Assembly: GCA_030587525.1 (NCBI GenBank)
Contig: JAUQYW010000471.1
Span: 1-8,728, forward strand
Length of the DNA stretch: 8,728 nucleotides
Origin: Candidatus Sigynarchaeota archaeon
Lineage (GTDB): Archaea; Asgardarchaeota; Lokiarchaeia; Sigynarchaeales; Sigynarchaeaceae
Direction of reading: 5' to 3'
Part shown: in pieces, positions 4,764 through 8,728 of the stretch
Position numbering within the stretch: the stretch's first letter is position 1
Layout of the letters: every line of letters starts with the position of its first letter
The notes under the pieces: generated by a model
Told to the model about the DNA's origin: nothing
The model's database searches: none
The model's input: the letters and a program-made list of their open reading frames with translations, nothing else
Program-made: the position numbers and the translations under genes

Positions 4764-5181
4764 GGTTCCCATGATCATCATCATTTACTTGCACGTTCTG
4801 TTCCGGTTTCTTTTCCGCGCGGTTCTGGAAAGGGCTTGCAGGATCTCGATTTCTCATGGAGAAAAACATCGCGGTTAGCCTTTGCAGGTTCTGTTCAGTC
4901 GTGGCGGTGTCATTGCTTGCATCCATGGTACGGAGAGCGAACTTGAGGTCAAGCCGCGTCTCGGTCTCGTTTTCCGGGCGGGATTCGAAGTCATTCATGA
5001 TTGCGACGAACAGGTTCGCGTGGAACCGGCTCCAGCCGTTCCTGGTCGAGGGGCAATGCTCAACGCAGCAATCGCTTCCATCAGCACACGTGTAGAAGGG
5101 CTCCGAGTCGTGAAACGACAAGCGGGGGCACAATCCCAGGTTGGCTTTTTTCAAGGCATCGATCCGGGTTGGATTTTGCAT
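4756..5181 (-). CDS. Cys-rich hypothetical protein
   Basis: The product is 141 residues. The ATG at 5181 is preferred over the GTG at 5208 because GAGGT lies 7 bases before it. Five cysteines sit within residues 18-43 (Cys18, Cys32, Cys38, Cys39, Cys43, with the pattern FYTCADGSDCCVEHC), and His24 lies among them. This looks like a metal-binding knuckle or cluster, but the CC pair is unusual for a plain zinc ribbon. No signal peptide is seen, so disulfides are less likely. Residues 75-110 are helical; the tail (115-141) is polar, acidic and probably disordered. It lies 26 bases after the NIF3-like gene and overlaps the next gene by 8 bases. Metal binding is inferred only. Confidence 0.75.
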   Translation of the reverse strand: MQNPTRIDALKKANLGLCPRLSFHDSEPFYTCADGSDCCVEHCPSTRNGWSRFHANLFVAIMNDFESRPENETETRLDLKFALRTMDASNDTATTEQNLQRLTAMFFSMRNRDPASPFQNRAEKKPEQNVQVNDDDHGNHA

Positions 5182-5207
5182 GATATCGACCTCGCGGTAG
5201 ACAAGCA

Positions 5208-6047
5208 CTATTTCGAGCGAGATTGCTGAACTGGTTCGAGAGGAGATGAATCGATCGAATTCTTGCCGTCAGAGTGGTTACCTTGCTCGAACAGCGTGAA
5301 CGTGATGGTTGGATTGTTCAACGCCAGCAAGGTCTTGAGCATGCTCATCCCGAATATGTCCATGGACCCGTGCAGGATCTCGATGTAATTCATGTTCAGG
5401 TCATCGAGGAGGCTGCGGATCTCGTGGCCGAGCTCGCTCGCCAGGATGCAATCGATGCTTGCATCGTGCGCTTGCCGGATCACCTCGTATTCAACGCGTC
5501 CGGCGACGATCAAGATGTTTTCGAGTATTTTATCGGTGCATCCACCTTGCATGACCGGCCCCGCCGCGATGCGTTGCACGCGTCGCACCATGTTATCAAA
5601 TCGTTCCGGAGTTGCAAAGCCGTGCAATCTTCCCGAGGGGGATCTCGTGTCGTGGTTCATGCAAAAAGGCTTCGTGTCCCGGAAGCCGAGCGCGTCGCAC
5701 GTGGCGCGGGCAATGCCATGTTCCGAATTGTTCAAGCCATCGCCCAGGATCAGGAGCCACAAGCCATGACCCGTGATCAGCCGCATTTTTTCATACAGGA
5801 TATCACTTGGCACCCGGGACTCCGTGCCTTCTTGGAACAAGACATGATGCGAAATGATGAGCGTGCCATCGTGCCGGGAAGCCTCGTCCAGGCACGCGGT
5901 GGACGCGTCTACTGCGACGAGGACGCGACGGATCACGACCTTGTCCACGCGGGCGGTTCGCCCGAAGAGGCTCGTTTCGATCCATCGTTCATGTTGTTCG
6001 GGAAAATTGATCCGCTGGATGTCGTCGATGATTTTTCGAAGGTACAT
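5208..6047 (-). CDS. NIF3/DUF34-type dinuclear metal protein
   Basis: The 279-residue product matches the NIF3/DUF34 family, which forms toroidal hexamers with two metals at each site; the cellular reaction is not established, although GTP cyclohydrolase and nucleotide hydrolase roles have been proposed. The N-terminal half has VAVDAS...CLDEA (44-56) and the metal-binding SHH (66-68). The second half has ASELGHEI (203-210) and ILHGSMDIFGM (224-234), matching the usual His-x-x-x-Glu site but with Asp230 in place of Glu. The usual Asp after the first half is not clear: GDGLNN (102-107) fits poorly. The length is typical. GGGGTGA lies just before the ATG, and the gap from the winged-helix gene is 6 bases. 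The metal site is thus conserved in part and may have altered activity. Confidence 0.82.
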   Translation of the reverse strand: MYLRKIIDDIQRINFPEQHERWIETSLFGRTARVDKVVIRRVLVAVDASTACLDEASRHDGTLIISHHVLFQEGTESRVPSDILYEKMRLITGHGLWLLILGDGLNNSEHGIARATCDALGFRDTKPFCMNHDTRSPSGRLHGFATPERFDNMVRRVQRIAAGPVMQGGCTDKILENILIVAGRVEYEVIRQAHDASIDCILASELGHEIRSLLDDLNMNYIEILHGSMDIFGMSMLKTLLALNNPTITFTLFEQGNHSDGKNSIDSSPLEPVQQSRSK

Positions 6048-6053
6048 GTGATT

Positions 6054-6368
6054 TCACCCCTTGAACGTGTAGCATGCTGCGCGAGTGTCTTCATCCGGGA
6101 ATATTGCCACGAATTCTTGCAAGACCCGTGCAAGTGCCGAATCCTTTACCCGGACAAGGTGGATCCTGCCAAGCCGAACATCGTCCACGATGCCGACATG
6201 TTTCAAGTACTCGACGTGTTTCATGACCTCGACGTGGTTGCCGCGCGTTTTCGCCACGATGGTGGAAATGTTCAGTTCCCCCGCCACGATGATGGCCTGG
6301 ATGACGCGGACCCGGGTCCTCGATGAAAAGAGGTCGTCAAGGCGGGTTGTTATGGGGTATCGTGCCAT
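6054..6368 (-). CDS. Winged-helix regulator of the cluster (ArsR/MarR-like)
   Basis: The product is 104 residues. Residues 10-75 form a winged helix: LDDLFSSRTRVRVIQAIIVAGE (helix 1 and turn), NISTIVAKT (helix 2), NHVEVMKHVEYLKHVGIV (recognition helix and link), then DDVRLGRIHLVRV (wing). This resembles the archaeal ArsR/MarR-like proteins with a one-domain layout. The C-terminal part (77-104) is helical and could mediate dimers. There is one Cys (99), so no Cys-pair metal sensor is present. It lies 24 bases after the TPR gene and 6 bases before the NIF3-like gene, so it probably regulates the cluster or works with its products. The target DNA is unknown. Confidence 0.82.
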   Translation of the reverse strand: MARYPITTRLDDLFSSRTRVRVIQAIIVAGELNISTIVAKTRGNHVEVMKHVEYLKHVGIVDDVRLGRIHLVRVKDSALARVLQEFVAIFPDEDTRAACYTFKG

Positions 6369-6392
6369 GTTTCATCATCTCTTCTTGAACCG

Positions 6393-7607
6393 TCACGGGA
6401 GCAGGTATAACCTGGGAATCTCTGTGAAGATAGGCTTGGAAGCATCGGCCCACCACCGATCGTCGAGGGCAATCCGCTTTTTGCTGCTCGTTTCGAGCTC
6501 CTGGATCGCTGTTTCCATGCCGCGGAGTGAATCTTGCAGTGCACCGGTAGACGTGCGCTGGAAGCCTTTGCAATACACGAGTCCTGGTTCCCGCGAGGGG
6601 ATTCGTGATAGTTGCGTGCGTATGATGTCGCGTTTCTGGCGAAGGACTGCCTTGATGGTTTCCTTGTCGTCTTGTATCTTCGCCGATTGCAATTGCTTGT
6701 CGAGCAACCGCGCGAGCAAGGTATCGTCGCCGATCACGCGTGCCGTGAAACGGGCTTCCTCGTGCATCTTTTCGGCATCGATCTCGTTTCCCACGATAGC
6801 GTGACAATACCCGATCTGCTCGAGCATGCCACCAACAAGGTCCAATTCGCCACCTTCTTCGAAGCATCGCAAAGCCCGGTAATAAAATGCCTCGGCGATG
6901 TCCGGCGCTGTACGGGCTTCTTGTGCCCTCGCAACGTTCGCGAAGATCATGCCCGTGCAATGCAGGTAAGCTTGCGACTTCGGCAAGGTGTCGACGAGAT
7001 CGAGAGCCTCATGAAATTGTTGAATGGCGCGGAGGGGATCGGCGTCGGAGACAATGTACCCGGCATTGTTCGTTGCTGCGAGCTGGAGATCGGTGCAACC
7101 AACGGCCGATTCCAGCGCGCCGGTGAATGACTTCAATGCAGCAGATGAATTCTCGCGCATGGCGTGGAGGATTCCTGCCGTGTTCAAGCTGCGTGCTTCG
7201 CACCGGTTTTTGACGCGAGTGTCGGCAATGTCCTTGCACGATTCGATGGATGCATCGACGCGGTGGAGGGCTTCGTCCAAATTTCCTTGCAGTTTATCCA
7301 TCGCGGCAAGTTGCAGCAGTACATGGTGCATGACTTCCTTGTTGCCGCGCTCCCGGGCTTCAGCGAGCCTTGCAGCGTACCAGCGAGTGTCGCTGTCGAA
7401 CTGTTCCTGCCGCGTGTAGACCTTGACAACCCGCCAACCACTCTTGTACCGGTCCAGGTCGGTTTGTTGCACGGGGAGCATCTCGCAACCCTGGTTTTTC
7501 AGGTTTGAATAATGAATGTCGATATCGTGGGATAACGGGTGCGGAATAACCGCTGCGTTCAAGTCCCGATGCTGGACGAGTATTTCCCCGAGATAATACT
7601 TGTTCAT
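6393..7607 (-). CDS. TPR-repeat protein of the cluster
   Basis: The product is 404 residues. About five tetratricopeptide-type helical hairpins cover residues 92-305, with the typical A/G/Y...A..a pattern (for example LQLAAMDKLQGNLDEALHRV, NAGYIVSDADPLRAIQQF and IGYCHAIVGNEIDAEKM). Residues 300-340 form a charged long helix or coiled coil, followed by a Trp-containing tail. The first 75 residues are not repeats and may be a separate small domain. TPR proteins hold other proteins together or sense peptides, so this is likely the scaffold of the cluster. The start ATG at 7607 overlaps the stop of the RHH gene as ATGA, and GGGATG lies about 10 bases upstream. No signal peptide or membrane segment is seen. 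Confidence 0.85.
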   Translation of the reverse strand: MNKYYLGEILVQHRDLNAAVIPHPLSHDIDIHYSNLKNQGCEMLPVQQTDLDRYKSGWRVVKVYTRQEQFDSDTRWYAARLAEARERGNKEVMHHVLLQLAAMDKLQGNLDEALHRVDASIESCKDIADTRVKNRCEARSLNTAGILHAMRENSSAALKSFTGALESAVGCTDLQLAATNNAGYIVSDADPLRAIQQFHEALDLVDTLPKSQAYLHCTGMIFANVARAQEARTAPDIAEAFYYRALRCFEEGGELDLVGGMLEQIGYCHAIVGNEIDAEKMHEEARFTARVIGDDTLLARLLDKQLQSAKIQDDKETIKAVLRQKRDIIRTQLSRIPSREPGLVYCKGFQRTSTGALQDSLRGMETAIQELETSSKKRIALDDRWWADASKPIFTEIPRLYLLP

Positions 7608-8161
7608 GGCTGGTCATCCCTCGCTGGCGTGGTAATATCTCGCGGCCCGACGGCGTGTCGAAGTTTGGATGGAACTTTGCTGGATTGATCGAGTTCATCA
7701 CGGAGCAGCAGTCCGAGCATGGAGGGCATGGATTTCCCGACCCTCCTGCAAGTCGTGATGATTGCCTCGAAGAAGCGAACGGGCAGCTCGATGATCGCGT
7801 CCATGGCAATTGTTCGCTCGAAGACTCGTTTAAATCGAGAGAAACTGCTTGACAAGGAACAAGCTTTGGCCAAGTGGTCCTTGTAGTATCGATAAAAACC
7901 GTCGTTCAAGCATTCTTGCACGGGCACGCCGCCACTCACTCGATCCGCGAGCACGTCAGGATCGGGATAAATCCGTCCAGCTTCGCTCATGAACAGGCCG
8001 GTTACCAGGTCGCACATGGTCTTTCCCGAAGCCTCGCACGAGTGAAAAAGGGGTTCGATCGATCTGAACGGCAGGTGAAGCCTTGCCGTCACGGCGGCGT
8101 GGTCAACGACAAGATCGCCGCCGGTTGATTTCGTCGCGTAAAACACATGCATCGCCATCAT
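7604..8161 (-). CDS. Tandem ribbon-helix-helix protein (two RHH units in one chain)
   Basis: The product is 185 residues from the ATG at 8161. The open frame extends back to a TTG at 8287, but the ATG at 8161 overlaps the stop of the micro-gene as ATGA and follows CCGGTGG, so I prefer it. Residues 24-60 and 120-155 look like two RHH units, each with strand, helix, turn and helix. LPFRSIEPLFHSCEASGK aligns with LPVRFFEAIITTCRRVGK, and the next helices also align, with about 10 of 31 identical positions by hand. An intramolecular RHH pair would be a pseudo-dimer able to bind a non-palindromic site. The segment between them (61-118) is partly helical, and the tail is polar. The fold is inferred by pattern. 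Other functions cannot be excluded. Confidence 0.72.
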   Translation of the reverse strand: MMAMHVFYATKSTGGDLVVDHAAVTARLHLPFRSIEPLFHSCEASGKTMCDLVTGLFMSEAGRIYPDPDVLADRVSGGVPVQECLNDGFYRYYKDHLAKACSLSSSFSRFKRVFERTIAMDAIIELPVRFFEAIITTCRRVGKSMPSMLGLLLRDELDQSSKVPSKLRHAVGPRDITTPARDDQP

Positions 8162-8244
8162 TCCACCGGATTGGACTGGTTTTCGTGGCATCGTGGGCAG
8201 TTTCTGCAAAGCGACGTGCCCGGGTCGCATGTTATGCATCCCAT
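8158..8244 (-). CDS. 28-residue Cys-rich micro-protein (zinc-knuckle-like)
   Basis: The frame from the ATG at 8244 to the TGA at 8158-8160 encodes 28 residues with five cysteines (positions 3, 6, 13, 16, 19) as MGCITCDPGTSLCRNCPRCH, that is CxxC-x6-CxxCxxC followed by His20. This is the spacing of zinc knuckles and ribbons. The TGA overlaps the ATG of the tandem RHH gene as ATGA. It would be the first gene of the cluster, about 28 bases after the predicted transcription start. In the same frame just upstream, after a TAG, another CxxC can be read (CRFC), but no start codon precedes it. It overlaps the longer, less likely N-terminal extension of the RHH frame. Size makes a chance frame possible. 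Confidence 0.5.
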   Translation of the reverse strand: MGCITCDPGTSLCRNCPRCHENQSNPVE

Positions 8245-8293
8245 GATCCAACAAAAACGGCACGATGCCTATCGTTACATATTGCAACCATCC

Positions 8294-8303
8294 CTATTTA
8301 AGA
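8294..8303 (-). promoter_or_regulatory. TATA element and BRE of the long minus-strand cluster
   Basis: On the minus strand GGAAATTCTTAAATAGG combines a purine-rich BRE-like GGAAA with a TATA core CTTAAATA. It predicts transcription from about 8272, about 28 bases before the micro-protein ATG at 8244. It is the only clear promoter I see for the whole cluster. Confidence 0.6.
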
Positions 8304-8425
8304 ATTTCCTAATGCTTTTTATCTCTTCATACCATATTCTACCAATATGTATCATAAAAACCGAATTAAAATATGATTCGACCAAAACAAAGCCAGATAA
8401 ACAGTATAAAGATCATGTCAAGATA

Positions 8426-8452
8426 TTCGGAACACGACAAAAATATTCCGAA
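8426..8452. promoter_or_regulatory. Inverted repeat in the divergent region, candidate operator
   Basis: TTCGGAA (8426-8432) and TTCCGAA (8446-8452) form a 7-base inverted repeat with a 13-base spacer. Both arms are preceded by ATA, and a related ATATCCG lies at 8494-8500. The element lies in the AT-rich space between the cluster promoter and the AbrB-type gene, so it could control either. Confidence 0.35.
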
Positions 8453-8487
8453 GGTATCCGGCAATAACCAGCAAATAGAATGCAAAC

Positions 8488-8508
8488 AAATAAATATCCG
8501 ATAAAAAA
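8488..8508 (+). promoter_or_regulatory. TATA element(s) of the AbrB-type gene
   Basis: AAATAAATAT (8488-8497) and CGATAAAAAAT (8499-8509) are overlapping TATA candidates 40-60 bases before the TTG start at 8547. A GGTG at 8539-8542 serves as a Shine-Dalgarno site. Confidence 0.45.
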
Positions 8509-8546
8509 TGATCACTTGATCGACAAGGTTGGATGCGTGGTGTTTC

Positions 8547-8728
8547 TTGAGCTCTAAAGAAAACGAGTACTATTCCATCGTCGTGCGGAAAATCGGCAAA
8601 TCGTTCGGATTGAGTTTCGACGAGGACGTGGTGACGAGGGAGAAGATCGCGATAGATGACCGGATCGATATACATGTCCTTCAAATCGTGGAAAACGGCG
8701 TTCCCAAGGATACAAACATCATCTTGCG
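8547..8728 (+). CDS. AbrB/MazE-type DNA-binding protein (C-terminus cut by window edge)
   Basis: The frame is open from a TTG at 8547 to the right edge (60 codons). Residues 10-45 match the swapped-hairpin AbrB/SpoVT fold: SIVVRKIGKSFGLSFDEDVV followed by a strand region with DDRIDIHVL. This is the pattern seen in MazE-like antitoxins and archaeal AbrB regulators (the usual RKIGnS.g...P..v). No ATG is in frame; TTG 8547 is chosen because GGTG lies 4 bases upstream, and a TTG at 8529 is the alternative. It is divergent from the long cluster. Whether a toxin follows lies outside the window. DNA binding is inferred from the fold. Confidence 0.75.
   Translation, partial: MSSKENEYYSIVVRKIGKSFGLSFDEDVVTREKIAIDDRIDIHVLQIVENGVPKDTNIIL

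Noticed and set aside
5274..6326. A 350-codon plus-strand frame opposite the NIF3-like gene
   Set aside because: It is antisense to the NIF3-like and winged-helix genes, has no recognisable motif, and is low in complexity (many His, Asp and Arg). The minus strand has recognised families and good junctions.
7548..7575. GTTCAAGTCCCG, resembling a tRNA T-loop
   Set aside because: It lies inside the TPR gene, and no acceptor or anticodon stems can be paired around it.
8162..8287. N-terminal extension of the tandem RHH gene from a TTG at 8287
   Set aside because: It starts within about 15 bases of the predicted transcription start with no Shine-Dalgarno site, and the ATG at 8161 has both an ATGA overlap and CCGGTGG upstream.
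8418..8684. An 88-codon minus-strand frame at the right edge
   Set aside because: It is the mirror of the AbrB-type gene and its promoter region.
1..8728. CRISPR array, insertion sequence, rRNA or tRNA gene
   Set aside because: I found no regularly spaced repeats, no transposase motif, no terminal inverted repeats around a gene, and no rRNA- or tRNA-like sequence.

Overview
The window looks archaeal, and an Asgard archaeon is the best guess. TATA elements (TTTAAAT, CTTAAATA, CTATTTAAG) sit 25-50 bases before several starts, there are GGTGATC-type Shine-Dalgarno sites, and a Ras/Rab-type small GTPase is present. That last point is the main pointer to Asgard; it is an inference and not proof. 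Gene density is moderate. Many genes are short, and several are too small for routine gene calling.

Layout. At the left edge a minus-strand exported or membrane-anchored protein runs off the window (1-308). The plus strand then carries a stand-alone CheY-like receiver (660-1022), two possible micro-ORFs behind it (1036-1208), a winged-helix protein (1306-1680) and a Ras-like GTPase with altered G3 and G4 motifs (2018-2521). A short minus-strand ORF may share a two-way TATA element with the GTPase. From 2520 to 3650 is a gene-poor stretch with a 47-residue ribbon-helix-helix (RHH) protein (2637-2780), a possible small membrane protein (3027-3224), and two decayed duplicate fragments: one of the RHH gene and one of the short ORF beside the GTPase.

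The main feature is a minus-strand cluster read from a single clear promoter near 8298 down to about 3650. In transcription order it encodes: a 28-residue Cys-rich micro-protein; a 185-residue protein with two RHH units in one chain; a 404-residue TPR protein; a winged-helix regulator; a NIF3/DUF34-type metal protein; a Cys-rich protein; a 98-residue protein; and two small helical proteins that look like tandem divergent paralogues. The first three genes are joined by ATGA stop/start overlaps, and other junctions overlap by 8 bases or have gaps of 6-68 bases. The first clear T-rich stop signal on that strand is at 3535-3549. I do not recognise this gene set as a described system. The content (two DNA-binding proteins, a TPR scaffold, a metal-dependent enzyme-like protein and two Cys-rich proteins) suggests a regulatory or stress module, but its function is unknown.

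At the right edge, divergent from the cluster across an AT-rich intergenic region, a partial AbrB/MazE-type DNA-binding protein begins at 8547.
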